Shown: positions 8,422 to 16,837 of the stretch, in pieces | How the letters are laid out: each line of letters opens with the position of its first letter | How positions within the stretch are numbered: position 1 is the first letter of the stretch | Assembly: GCF_017358165.1 (NCBI RefSeq) | Contig: NZ_CP071446.1 | Coordinates: forward strand, 806,001 to 870,000 | Reading direction: 5' to 3' | Length of the DNA stretch: 64,000 bases | From: Thermosipho ferrireducens | GTDB lineage: Bacteria; Thermotogota; Thermotogae; Thermotogales; Fervidobacteriaceae | The notes under the pieces: generated by a model | What the model was told of the DNA's origin: nothing | What the model saw: only the letters and a program-made list of their open reading frames with translations | The model's database searches: none | Position numbers and translations under genes: made by a program

Positions 8422-10296
8422 TTATTTATTAATGTAACTTATTATATTTGTTATATCAGAAGGTGTTACTCCTGGTATACGCATGGCTTGTCCAATAGAA
8501 CGTGGGGTAATTTTTTTAAGTTTTTCTCGTGCCTCTGTTGATAAATTAGGGACTTTATCAAAGTTTATGCTGGATATATCGACAGATTCATATTTTTCGA
8601 AAATTCTAACATCTTCAAGCATTTTTTCTATATATCCTTCATATTTAAGCGAAATTTCTAACTGTTCTATGATCTCTCGATCCGTAATTGGTTCAGGATC
8701 AAAACTGGACAGGTCTTTGTAATTTATTTCAGGTCTTTTTAGTAAATTTGCGAGTCTTGTTCCTTCTTTTATAGGAGTTGTGCCAAGTTCTTCAAGCTTT
8801 TTGTTTATTTCACCACTAGCTGGTATTTTAACGTTTTGCAATCGCTGAAGCTGGTAATTTATATCTTTTTCCAGTTTTATAACTTTTTCATAGAACCATT
8901 TTGGTATTAGCCCAACTTCGTATCCATATTTTGTAAGTCTTAAGTGTGCGTTGTCATGGCGAATTAGTAATCGATATTCAGCTCTTGAAGTTAAAAGTCT
9001 GTAAGGTTCGTCAACACCTTTTGTTACAAGATCGTCGATCATTATTCCTATGTAACTTTCCGTTCGTTTCAGTACAAGTTGATTTCCTCCAAGAATTTTC
9101 ATGGCAGCGTTTATTCCCGCAATGAGTCCCTGCCCTGCGGCTTCTTCGTATCCACTTGTTCCATTAATTTGACCTGCAAAGTATAGTCCTTCTATTATTT
9201 TGGATTCAAGTGTTGGGAAAAGCTGGGTGGGATCTATGTAATCATATTCAATGGCGTATGCCGGCCGAACAATAACTACATTTTCAAGACCCGGGATTGT
9301 TCTGAGCATTTGAATTTGCGCGGCATAAGGTAAACTTGTAGATAGGCCGTTTAAATAGTATTCTTCACTGTTTTTACCTTCAGGTTCAACAAATACCTGA
9401 TGACTGTCACGATTAAATTTAATTATTTTATCTTCAATTGAAGGACAATATCTTGGGCCAATGCTCTGGATGAGTTTAATTTCCCCATATAATGGGGAAT
9501 ATATGAGGTAATCTTTTATTACTTTATGTGTTGAGGGATTTGTGTGAGTTAACCAGCAAGGGAAATTTTTTGAAAGTAGTTTAGGTTCACTAAAGTATGA
9601 AAAATTTCTTGGAATGTCATCTGTATCCTGTCTGGTCATTTTTGAGAAATCAATGCTGTTTTTTAAAACCCTGGCAGGAGTTCCTGTTTTAAATCTTCCA
9701 AGTTTGAAGCCAAGTTCTTTTAAAGAAAGACTTAATCCTTTTGATGGAAAGTCTCCCATTCTTCCAGCTTCCATAGTGCTTCTACCTATAAATATCTTTC
9801 CTCTTAAAAATGTTCCTGTGGTAAGAATGACAACTCTGGATTTATAATCTATTCCAAATGAATCTACAACTCCTTCAATTTTTCCGTTTTTTACAAGTAA
9901 TTTTTCGACTATACCAAATCGGAGGATAAGATTTTTCTGTTGCTGTAATTTCTTTTTCATTGTAAGTGAATATTCATATTTGTCTATTTGAGCACGTAGT
10001 GCACGCACAGCTGGACCTTTCCCTGTATTCAGCATTCTAACATTAATCATTGTATCATCTGTGGTTTTTGCCATTTCTCCGCCTAAAGCATCTATTTCTC
10101 TAACAACAATACCTTTTGCCGGTCCACCTACTGCAGGGTTGCATGGAGCCCAGCCTACATTATCAGGATTACCAGTTAAAAGCAATGTTTTTAAACCAAG
10201 TTTTGCAGTGGCAAGTGCTGCTTCAATTCCAGCATGACCGCCACCTACCACTATTACGTCGAATGTTTGATCATCTTCAGGTCTTTTGAAAAACAG
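8422..10296 (-). CDS. mnmG: tRNA uridine-5-carboxymethylaminomethyl modification enzyme MnmG (non-canonical start)
   Basis: MnmG, with MnmE, installs the cmnm5 group on wobble U34 of several tRNAs. The FAD motif [12 protein letters not shown], the [11 protein letters not shown] loop and the [12 protein letters not shown] segment identify it, and the C-terminal helical domain ends in [17 protein letters not shown]. The first ATG/GTG/TTG in frame (GTG at 10251) lies inside the FAD-binding motif and would remove the first strand. The frame stays open upstream to a GGGAGG at 10304-10309, and the only sensibly spaced codons are CTG (10296) and ATT (10299). Starting at CTG adds 15 residues, giving 624 aa and the usual [10 protein letters not shown] beginning. 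It is the last gene of a minus-strand operon, 23 bases after pyk. Confidence 0.9.
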   Translation of the reverse strand: MFFKRPEDDQTFDVIVVGGGHAGIEAALATAKLGLKTLLLTGNPDNVGWAPCNPAVGGPAKGIVVREIDALGGEMAKTTDDTMINVRMLNTGKGPAVRALRAQIDKYEYSLTMKKKLQQQKNLILRFGIVEKLLVKNGKIEGVVDSFGIDYKSRVVILTTGTFLRGKIFIGRSTMEAGRMGDFPSKGLSLSLKELGFKLGRFKTGTPARVLKNSIDFSKMTRQDTDDIPRNFSYFSEPKLLSKNFPCWLTHTNPSTHKVIKDYLIYSPLYGEIKLIQSIGPRYCPSIEDKIIKFNRDSHQVFVEPEGKNSEEYYLNGLSTSLPYAAQIQMLRTIPGLENVVIVRPAYAIEYDYIDPTQLFPTLESKIIEGLYFAGQINGTSGYEEAAGQGLIAGINAAMKILGGNQLVLKRTESYIGIMIDDLVTKGVDEPYRLLTSRAEYRLLIRHDNAHLRLTKYGYEVGLIPKWFYEKVIKLEKDINYQLQRLQNVKIPASGEINKKLEELGTTPIKEGTRLANLLKRPEINYKDLSSFDPEPITDREIIEQLEISLKYEGYIEKMLEDVRIFEKYESVDISSINFDKVPNLSTEAREKLKKITPRSIGQAMRIPGVTPSDITNIISYINK

Positions 10297-10319
10297 AATT
10301 ATACCTCCCTATTTGAATA

Positions 10320-11732
10320 TTAGTAAACTTCTTGAATTTGAACAGTGTTGGTTGTTCCAGGTCTTCCCCACGGAATACCAGCGGTTATAACAACTTTATC
10401 ACCTTTTGAGGCAAGATTGAGTTCTTTGGCTTTTTTCAATACTTCAGAGATCATTTCATCTGTAGAAGCGGTTTGATTTATCATTACAGGGATTATTCCC
10501 CACACGAGGCTTAGTTTGTAATAAGTTGATTCATTTGGAGTTGCCGCCATTATGGGGACTTTTGGACGCAGTCTTGCCACGTTGATAGCAGTGTTACCAG
10601 TGCTTGTTGCGGTTATAATGAGTTTTGCATTTACATCGTATGTTAGATTATATACGGCATGAGATATGGCATCGGAAATGTTTTCTGAAATGTAGTATGT
10701 CCTTATCCATTCTAATTCTAACGAATCGTAACTGTGCATGAATTTTTCTGTTGTTCTTGCCACTTCATCCATTACTTTTACCGATTCTAAAGGATTTTTG
10801 CCAATAGATGTTTCGGCAGAAAGCATAACTGCGTCTGTTCCATCAAGAATGGCATTTGCGATATCTGAAATTTCAGCACGTGTTGGTGTTTCGTTTTTGA
10901 TCATACTTTCTAACATCTGTGTTGCAGTTATAACTGGTTTTGCAAATCTATTAGCTGTTTCTATTATTTGTTTTTGCGCTATGGGCACTTTTGAAAGGGG
11001 TATTTCAACTCCAAGGTCTCCTCTTGCAACCATGACACCATCTGCTTCCTGGATAATTGAGTCTAAATTATCAAGAGCTTGAGCTGTTTCTATCTTTGCA
11101 ATAACAGGTATACCATTACTTAAAGATTTTGCAAGACGAACATCAGATACTTTTCTCACAAATGAGAGAGCGAAATAATCTATACCCTCTTCGACACCAA
11201 GTTTTATAAACTGTTTGTCTTTTTCTGTAAGCGCAGGCATTGATATATCTATGCCAGGTAAATTAACTCCCCTGTGATGAGTTATTTTCCCACCTCTTAG
11301 AATTTTTGTTTCAATTTCGGTATCTGTTGTTCCAACAACTTCAAGTTCAATTGCTCCATCGTTTAATAATATTTTATCGCCTTTTTTTACTTCAAAAGGT
11401 AATCTTGAATAGTTAATATAAATTTTTTCTGTATTCCCCGGGATATCTTCTACAGTGAGTGTTAGATTATTCCCTTCCTGTAAAGTAACGTATTCAGTTT
11501 CGAGGATTCCTGTTCTTATTTTTGGTCCGGATAGGTCTAAAAGTATAGCAAACGGCACACCCATTTCTTCTCTGAGTTGTTTCATTCTTCTAATTCTTTT
11601 TTGGTGTATGTTTATAGTATCATGTGAAGAATTAAGTCTAAACACATTTACGCCAAGTTCAACAAGTTTTTTCAACATGTCTTCTGATTCAGTAGCTGGT
11701 CCTATTGTGGCTACGATTCGAGTTTTTCTCAT
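10320..11732 (-). CDS. pyk: pyruvate kinase
   Basis: Pyruvate kinase converts phosphoenolpyruvate and ADP to pyruvate and ATP, the last step of glycolysis. The 470-residue protein starts RKTRIVATIGPATES and has the substrate and metal motif IAKIETAQALDNLDSI around residue 215 (catalytic Lys, Mg-binding Glu). MVARGDLGVEI follows near 240 and ATQMLESM near 270. A normal C-terminal allosteric domain is present, without the extra PEP-utiliser domain found in bacilli. The ATG overlaps the preceding gene by 4 bases, so translation is probably coupled to the upstream membrane protein. Confidence 0.97.
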   Translation of the reverse strand: MRKTRIVATIGPATESEDMLKKLVELGVNVFRLNSSHDTINIHQKRIRRMKQLREEMGVPFAILLDLSGPKIRTGILETEYVTLQEGNNLTLTVEDIPGNTEKIYINYSRLPFEVKKGDKILLNDGAIELEVVGTTDTEIETKILRGGKITHHRGVNLPGIDISMPALTEKDKQFIKLGVEEGIDYFALSFVRKVSDVRLAKSLSNGIPVIAKIETAQALDNLDSIIQEADGVMVARGDLGVEIPLSKVPIAQKQIIETANRFAKPVITATQMLESMIKNETPTRAEISDIANAILDGTDAVMLSAETSIGKNPLESVKVMDEVARTTEKFMHSYDSLELEWIRTYYISENISDAISHAVYNLTYDVNAKLIITATSTGNTAINVARLRPKVPIMAATPNESTYYKLSLVWGIIPVMINQTASTDEMISEVLKKAKELNLASKGDKVVITAGIPWGRPGTTNTVQIQEVY

Positions 11733-12979
11733 GTTTTTACCCTCCTTCCAAAGTATATGATTCCATATATTGACAGGGCAATAAGTAATGTTATTATTTC
11801 CCTATAACCATTTATAAAGAGTGGGGCTCGAATATGGCAGAAAGTGTTAAATGTAGATACAAGAGCTATTGTTCCTAAAAGTTCAAACATGTCGAACCAT
11901 ATGCTGTCTTTTGATATTAATTGACTTCCAAATAAGAAAGGATACAAAAATAATTCTTTTGTTCTTGGACGTATTACGAAAAGATTTTCTACAAACTCTC
12001 GAAAGTTTCGTTCAAAGTTTAGTACCAGGTCGCTGTTTCCACTTCTTATTATATAATAAATTCCAGCAACGGCGAAGAATGGAATTATTATTTTTAAAAC
12101 GCCTTTTATTTCCTGCTTTCTTTTCAATATAAACTTTAATAGCATTATGGCTGGAAGTAGTGAAATTGATAATTTTACCCCTCTATAGAGTTCTATATTG
12201 TTTAAAAAGTAAAATTCATACAGTGATAGATTGGTTAATATACCAAGTGAAAAATAAGCAAAAAATTTTTCGAAGTTGTTTTGTAGTCTGAAAAAAAGAA
12301 CAACTGTTCCAATTATACTCACTGTTGAAACGTATATTGTATAAGAAAGAGGAAACAATATGAAGGCAAAAACTGCTGATGGAAAGAATATAAGTACATA
12401 AATGCCAAGGATTATACCAAAAAATTTGTATGGAAACAGTGGTTGTTCATATGGATGCGGGGAACTTATATTAAAAAACGAGGAAGCTTTTTCTCGAGCG
12501 ATTTCAGTTAGTTTCGTTTCTGGTAGTATTATGAGATCTATACTTCTTTCTACCACAGCTCGCCATATTCTTTTGAACAATTTATTTTCTGTATAGTTTG
12601 TAAGTTCCTCTGGTTTTATATAGTGTGCGTAAATTATCTGGTTTTTAGGTATAAATTTTGCTATTTTCCTTGCCAGATTTTCCGAGATGTTGAACTCTAA
12701 TATTCCAAGTTTTCGATTGCCTAATTTTTTGATAAACTCATTAAAGTTTACATTTTCGAGATCTTTTATAACAACGAATTGCGCTTTTTCAGGTATAGAT
12801 TTTTCATGATTATCGTAAAAAAATAATCTTTCATCGTTCTGGAATATTATTAAGGTTTCCATGTTTTTTAAATCAGATGGTGTTCTATAAAATATTAAAA
12901 AAAGCGACAATATTGTAAAAACAAATACAGTCAGATGGGTTATTTTATGGGGAAATTCGTATAATTTTTTTATGTTCAT
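11729..12979 (-). CDS. polytopic membrane protein, possibly DUF5693-like
   Basis: This 416-residue protein has one N-terminal transmembrane segment (about residues 13-30), an extracytoplasmic domain of about 150 residues, then about eight to ten hydrophobic helices. The soluble part reads like a degenerate TIM-barrel-type region (KLGILEFNIS, IIYAHYIKPEEL, RSIDLIILPE). This layout resembles proteins annotated DUF5693, but that is a judgement by eye. Its N-terminus overlaps the end of the upstream gene by 35 bases and its end overlaps pyk, so all three appear translationally coupled. No enzymatic motif is recognised. A role in envelope or surface carbohydrate processing is only a guess. Confidence 0.6.
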   Translation of the reverse strand: MNIKKLYEFPHKITHLTVFVFTILSLFLIFYRTPSDLKNMETLIIFQNDERLFFYDNHEKSIPEKAQFVVIKDLENVNFNEFIKKLGNRKLGILEFNISENLARKIAKFIPKNQIIYAHYIKPEELTNYTENKLFKRIWRAVVERSIDLIILPETKLTEIAREKASSFFNISSPHPYEQPLFPYKFFGIILGIYVLIFFPSAVFAFILFPLSYTIYVSTVSIIGTVVLFFRLQNNFEKFFAYFSLGILTNLSLYEFYFLNNIELYRGVKLSISLLPAIMLLKFILKRKQEIKGVLKIIIPFFAVAGIYYIIRSGNSDLVLNFERNFREFVENLFVIRPRTKELFLYPFLFGSQLISKDSIWFDMFELLGTIALVSTFNTFCHIRAPLFINGYREIITLLIALSIYGIIYFGRRVKT

Positions 12980-14159
12980 CAGTAATCCACCTCTTAACTT
13001 CTGGCTTTACCCATGATTTTATATATGGGGTTTTAAATAAAAAGCCGCCTATGTTGATCCAGCGTTTTTCTCCAAAAAATTTGAACGCACTTTTCAAATT
13101 TTTCAAAGCGCGTATTTCCTTTTTTGCAAAAGAAAAGTTTCCAAAACTATCCTCTGAATACACTATTAAAACATTTAAACCTGTTGAGAGCTTTCGAATT
13201 CCACTTTCTATTTTTATACTGTTTAAAAGAGCGATAGTGTTAAATGATGTTTTATCTGAGGTGATTACTTTAATATAGTAATAGTTATCCGTTATTCTTT
13301 TGGTGACAATTTTCAGTGAAGGTGGTGTAGTGTCAGTTGATGTGATAGTTGTTATAGTAGAATTTATTGTACTTATTTCGTAAAAATTTTTCTTTCCTAT
13401 GAAATTTATTGTTCCAAATTTTGTATTATTTCCTATTTCCACGGTTTTTTCTACAAAAGTAATTGTTGAGGCAGGAATGAAAAGAGTTGTAGTGCTTGAT
13501 GCTTCAAGTCCGAGCTGGTCCATGGCTACTGCTAAAATAGTATATGTTCCTGATGGCAAAATCCCCATATGATCGGAAATGTTTCCGTTTATGTAAGTTT
13601 TAATAGTTAATTGTCCTTTGTCCATACCACTTACTGCGTAAAAACCAGCGTCTGGAAATATGAATGTGGATATTTTAACGGAAGGTTTTTCTGGAGTTAT
13701 ATCGTATTTTCCGTAATAAATTTCAAGATCTGGAAGTTCAAATTCTTTTAAAAAAAGTTCTAAATATTCATACAGTTTTTCCTTTGACATGAAGTTTTTT
13801 ACATATATTTTGTTAGAATATATTTCTACTGGATAGTTGTCTATTATTACGTCATTTATTTTATTGGTAAGAAACCAGTCCTTTAATGTTTCAAATAAAT
13901 CTGAAGGAATTTTAATTGTTCCATTCGTTCCTATGGTTTGTCCATCCTTTAAAACAAGAAGATTACCAGGAAGATTCACATTGGGAATATTGATCCCTTT
14001 ATAATATCTTACAATTTTTCCACGATATGGCTGGGCATTTCCTTGAAAAGAATAAATCTTACCGTTGAAAAATACGGTATGATTGTATGTATTAAAGTAT
14101 ATGTTTGTTCCAAAAGAAAAAGTGAAAATGAGTATGTATAGAAAGATTAGATATTTCAA
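12945..14159 (-). CDS. exported protein of unknown function
   Basis: This 404-residue protein starts with a signal peptide (MKYLIFLYILIFTFSF, cleavage probably after about residue 17). The rest is rich in beta-type sequence with many Thr, Ser, Tyr and Ile. Two segments could be immunoglobulin-like modules: about 160-235, with FPDAGFYAVSG and LPSGTYTILAVAMDQLG, and about 265-345, beginning TTPPSLKIVTKRI. That suggests an extracytoplasmic scaffold or sporulation-type surface protein, but no family is recognised. Its last 35 bases overlap the membrane protein downstream, and the pseudouridine synthase ends 9 bases upstream. Confidence 0.6.
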   Translation of the reverse strand: MKYLIFLYILIFTFSFGTNIYFNTYNHTVFFNGKIYSFQGNAQPYRGKIVRYYKGINIPNVNLPGNLLVLKDGQTIGTNGTIKIPSDLFETLKDWFLTNKINDVIIDNYPVEIYSNKIYVKNFMSKEKLYEYLELFLKEFELPDLEIYYGKYDITPEKPSVKISTFIFPDAGFYAVSGMDKGQLTIKTYINGNISDHMGILPSGTYTILAVAMDQLGLEASSTTTLFIPASTITFVEKTVEIGNNTKFGTINFIGKKNFYEISTINSTITTITSTDTTPPSLKIVTKRITDNYYYIKVITSDKTSFNTIALLNSIKIESGIRKLSTGLNVLIVYSEDSFGNFSFAKKEIRALKNLKSAFKFFGEKRWINIGGFLFKTPYIKSWVKPEVKRWITDEHKKIIRISP

Positions 14160-14168
14160 TTTAACACC

Positions 14169-15047
14169 TCATTTGTTTTCCAGTTTTTTTAGCACGATTT
14201 TTAGATCTTCGGGGATTTCCGTGTTTATATTTATAAATTTGTTGTTAAAGTAAAAAGCCATTCGCTTGCAATGAAGAAAATAGCGCTTTAATCCATATAA
14301 CCTTCTAAATTCATGGTTTAATTTTCGTTTTCCATACAAATCATCGCCAACGACTGGATGATTTATTAAAGAAAAATGGCGCCGGATTTGATGTTTTCGA
14401 CCAGTTTTTATTTTGACACATAATTTTGTGAAAACGCCAAGTTCTGTTTCATATAAGTTTAAAGGTTTGTAATAAGTTACTGCTTCTAAATTATCAAGAG
14501 ATAATTTAATTTCACCGCTTCTGGAAATTTTTCCAGCAACTAATGTGATATATTCTTTCTCTACTTCACGATTAGATATTAACTTTCCCATTTTTCGAGC
14601 AGCTTCTGGATTTTTAGCTACTATGAGCACACCAGAAGTATGCTTGTCTAATCTATGGACTAAATATGGTTCAAAATTATTTTGATTTCCATAATACATC
14701 AAACCTTCAATAATTGTCGCTATATGCACACCTTTTCCAGGGTGAATAGGAATTCCTGGTTTTTTATTTATGATAAGCAGATTGCTATCTTCATAAATTA
14801 CGTCGAGTTCCATGGGGATAGGCCTTAGCTTGTAATTTGTTTTACGATTGTATTTTGATATATCGGTAAATATTTCAACTTCATCTCCTATTTCGAGTTT
14901 AAAAGACGGAGTTTTAACTCTTTTTCCATTTACTTTGACAAAACCTTTTCTTATTAGTTTATATATAGCATTTAATGGTATGTTTTCATGAGTTTTTCTC
15001 AGAAATTTATCAAGACGTGAATAATAGTTTTTTTCTGTGACTTTCAC
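14169..15047 (-). CDS. RluA-family 23S rRNA pseudouridine synthase (RluC/RluD-like)
   Basis: This 292-residue protein has an N-terminal S4 RNA-binding domain (about residues 8-60) and a RluA-type catalytic domain. The catalytic aspartate lies in HRLDKHTSGV near residue 133. The family normally has HRLDKDTSG, so the second Asp is replaced by His, which should not affect the catalytic residue. KTGRKHQIRRHF and HPVVGDDLYG confirm the family. A second RluA-family gene at 40017 is closer to RluD, so this one may act like RluC. It starts at GTG... or ATG-type context after GAGGAGG and is the first gene of the minus-strand operon leading to mnmG. Confidence 0.88.
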   Translation of the reverse strand: MKVTEKNYYSRLDKFLRKTHENIPLNAIYKLIRKGFVKVNGKRVKTPSFKLEIGDEVEIFTDISKYNRKTNYKLRPIPMELDVIYEDSNLLIINKKPGIPIHPGKGVHIATIIEGLMYYGNQNNFEPYLVHRLDKHTSGVLIVAKNPEAARKMGKLISNREVEKEYITLVAGKISRSGEIKLSLDNLEAVTYYKPLNLYETELGVFTKLCVKIKTGRKHQIRRHFSLINHPVVGDDLYGKRKLNHEFRRLYGLKRYFLHCKRMAFYFNNKFININTEIPEDLKIVLKKLENK

Positions 15048-15081
15048 GATAACCTCCTCATTTTTTTAATCTTTCATGAAT

Positions 15082-15087
15082 ATTATA
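15082..15087 (-). promoter_or_regulatory. -10 box of the minus-strand rlu-pyk-mnmG operon
   Basis: TATAAT on the minus strand lies about 35 bases before the start of the pseudouridine synthase gene. No good -35 hexamer is visible 16-18 bases further upstream, so the call rests on the -10 box and its position alone. Confidence 0.5.
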
Positions 15088-15135
15088 CCCTATAAATTAA
15101 TTAAAAGGGTAATTTGAGTAATATTTTAAAATTAA

Positions 15136-15450
15136 TAGGCGAGATTGGCAAATAAGATCCCTCGTCACTTCGTTCCTCGGGATGACAAAAAAAGAGAAAG
15201 TCATTTCAGGGAACGTAGTGACAAAGAATACCTTCATACATGTCATTCCGAGAACGCACACGACGAGGAATCTAACCCACCCATGTCATTCCAAGGAGCG
15301 AATGCGATGAGGAATCTAACCCACCTATGTCATTCCGAACCCGAAGGGTGAGGAATCTTATAATTAACGAGGCTGGCTATGTTGGTAAAAGAATTGGCAA
15401 GGCCTGTCCTGAAGAACGTGATGACGAAGGATCTTGCGAGTGTTGGTGGG
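15136..15450. repeat. dispersed palindromic repeat cluster, locus B
   Basis: This is the largest of three related clusters. A reverse unit lies at 15154-15187 (AAGATCCCTCG to GGGATGACA). Forward units lie at 15241-15273, 15284-15317 and 15328-15360 (TGTCATTCC to GAGGAATCT), and degenerate copies lie at 15199-15230 and 15402-15435. The forward units are spaced by a short AACCCACCCA-type linker. The unit at 15328-15360 is identical to one at 5696-5728. Short TTGGCGAG-like words flank the cluster. Open reading frames through it are artefacts of the repeats. Confidence 0.85.
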
Positions 15451-15522
15451 AATAGTGAAAGAGAAAGAAGAAGGCGAAAAATAATATCCAATTACTTGAC
15501 AGTGACCTTCCTTCGATAAACC

Positions 15523-15550
15523 TTGACAAGTTGAATAGATATGTTAAAAT
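15523..15550 (+). promoter_or_regulatory. promoter of the tRNA genes
   Basis: TTGACA (15523-15528) and TAAAAT (15545-15550) are separated by 16 bases, about 12 bases before tRNA-Val. A second CTTGACA at 15495-15501 lacks a matching -10 box. Confidence 0.8.
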
Positions 15551-15561
15551 ATTTTCGGCTT

Positions 15562-15636
15562 GGGTGCGTAGCTCAGTGGGAGAGCGCTTCCTTGACGCGG
15601 AAGAGGTCGCAGGTTCAATCCCTGCCGCACCCACCA
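15562..15636 (+). tRNA. tRNA-Val (anticodon GAC)
   Basis: A full cloverleaf is visible. The acceptor stem GGGTGCG pairs with CGCACCC, and the D arm is AGCTCAGTGGGAGAGC. The anticodon stem CTTCC/GGAAG encloses loop TTGACGC with anticodon GAC, and the T arm contains GGTTCAATCC. The 3' CCA is encoded in the DNA. The gene has its own promoter and a terminator directly after it. Confidence 0.97.
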
Positions 15637-15637
15637 G

Positions 15638-15657
15638 AGGGGCCGATGGCCCCTTTT
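15638..15657 (+). terminator. terminator after tRNA-Val
   Basis: The stem AGGGGCC / GGCCCCT with a GAT loop is followed by TTT and begins one base after the CCA end. Confidence 0.85.
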
Positions 15658-15681
15658 AAAATCTTTACCTGTCATGGAAGT

Positions 15682-15756
15682 TGGGGCGTCGTCTAACTGG
15701 CAGGACACTGGACTTTGGCTCCAGCAGTGTAGGTTCGAGTCCTACCGCCCCAGCCA
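15682..15756 (+). tRNA. tRNA-Gln (anticodon TTG)
   Basis: The acceptor stem TGGGGCG pairs with CGCCCCA. The anticodon stem CTGGA/TCCAG encloses loop CTTTGGC with anticodon TTG, and the T arm contains GGTTCGAGTCC. The discriminator base is G and CCA is encoded. The U-A first pair of the acceptor stem is typical of tRNA-Gln. Confidence 0.97.
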
Positions 15757-15782
15757 GAGGGCTGATAAAGCCCTCTTTTTTT
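15757..15782 (+). terminator. terminator after tRNA-Gln
   Basis: The stem GAGGGCT / AGCCCTC with a GATAA loop is followed by seven T residues, directly after the CCA end. Confidence 0.93.
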
Positions 15783-15848
15783 GCCTGTGGTTTAAAATGT
15801 TTAAAACGCACGAAAGCGTGGACGAAACAAAAAGTTCACGTATTTTTC

Positions 15849-15877
15849 AAGACAAATTTTTTTATAATGTTTATAAT
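15849..15877 (+). promoter_or_regulatory. promoter of the ribosomal protein operon
   Basis: AAGACA (15849-15854) and TATAAT (15872-15877) are separated by 17 bases. A second TATAAT at 15863-15868 overlaps the spacer. Transcription would begin near 15884, giving a leader of about 70 bases before rpsL. No comparable promoter was seen inside the roughly 19 kb that follows, although the tuf-rpsJ hairpin may set a boundary. Confidence 0.7.
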
Positions 15878-15953
15878 GTTAATGGTATGTTATTCTTTGC
15901 GGCGTGGCTGAAAATAATTTAAAAGTGAAGAGCAGTTTGAAGGGAGGGTTTAG

Positions 15954-16328
15954 ATGCCTACTATAAACCAATTGGTAAGGCATGGTAGAAAAGTTATAAA
16001 AAGTAAATCGAAATCGCCTGCTTTGCAAGGGCATCCTCAAAAAAGAGGAGTTTGTGTAAGGGTTTCTACTATGACACCTAAAAAACCGAACTCTGCTTTG
16101 AGGAAAATAGCAAGAGTTAGACTCAGTAATGGAATAGAAGTTACTGCATACATCCCTGGTATTGGACATAATTTACAGGAACACTCAGTAGTTCTTGTAA
16201 GAGGCGGAAGGGTTAAAGATCTGCCTGGTATAAGATACAAAATTATTCGTGGAGCATTGGATACAGCTGGTGTTGAGGGAAGAAAACAATCCAGAAGTAA
16301 ATATGGTACAAAAAGACCAAAGAAATAA
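15954..16328 (+). CDS. rpsL: 30S ribosomal protein S12
   Basis: S12 is a decoding-centre protein of the small subunit. The 124-residue sequence has the invariant [11 protein letters not shown] and GGRVKDLPG loops that face the A site. Both carry lysines at the positions where streptomycin-resistance changes usually occur, so the protein looks streptomycin-sensitive. The ATG follows GAAGGGAGGG. It is the first gene of the str group and is 18 bases from rpsG. Confidence 0.99.
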   Translation: MPTINQLVRHGRKVIKSKSKSPALQGHPQKRGVCVRVSTMTPKKPNSALRKIARVRLSNGIEVTAYIPGIGHNLQEHSVVLVRGGRVKDLPGIRYKIIRGALDTAGVEGRKQSRSKYGTKRPKK

Positions 16329-16346
16329 TTTGGGAGGGAAATATAA

Positions 16347-16814
16347 ATGAGGAGAAGAAGAGCGGAAATTAGAAAAGTCCCACCCGATCCAATTTACAAT
16401 GATGTATTAGTTTCAAAGCTTATAAATAGAGTTATGTGGGATGGGAAAAAATCAATAGCACAAAAAATAGTATATAAAGCCATGGAAATACTCGGAGAAA
16501 AAACAAAGAAAAATCCTCTGGAAGCTTTGCATCAAGCAGTTGATAATGTAAGACCTATTGTAGAAGTTAGACCAAGAAGGGTTGGAGGAGCAACTTATCA
16601 GGTTCCAATTGAAGTTCAGGAGCCGAGAAAAACTTCTCTTGCTTTAAGATGGATTGTTGAAGCCGCAAGATCAAGGAAAGGAAAGCCAATGGCTGAAAAA
16701 TTAGGAGAAGAACTTGTTAATGCGTTTAATAACACAGGTACCGCTATTAAAAAACGTGAAGATGTACATAGAATGGCAGAAGCCAACAGAGCCTTTGCTC
16801 ACTTTAAGTGGTAA
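16347..16814 (+). CDS. rpsG: 30S ribosomal protein S7
   Basis: S7 nucleates assembly of the 30S head and contacts the E-site tRNA. The 155-residue length is typical of the family. It starts [18 protein letters not shown] and contains [15 protein letters not shown] and the C-terminal [19 protein letters not shown]. The start follows GGGAGGGAAATATAA. Confidence 0.99.
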   Translation: MRRRRAEIRKVPPDPIYNDVLVSKLINRVMWDGKKSIAQKIVYKAMEILGEKTKKNPLEALHQAVDNVRPIVEVRPRRVGGATYQVPIEVQEPRKTSLALRWIVEAARSRKGKPMAEKLGEELVNAFNNTGTAIKKREDVHRMAEANRAFAHFKW

Positions 16815-16837
16815 ATTATAGGTTTGAGGAGGAAAGT

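Noticed and set aside
15145-15351. Plus-strand frame of 68 codons
   Set aside because: It is made of translated dispersed repeat units and has no ribosome-binding site.
15377-15634. Minus-strand frame of 85 codons beginning MGAAGIEPATS
   Set aside because: It is antisense to tRNA-Val. This phrase is a known artefact of tRNA complements in protein databases.
15674-15922. Two overlapping plus-strand frames through tRNA-Gln
   Set aside because: They cover the tRNA and the ribosomal promoter. Neither has coding character.
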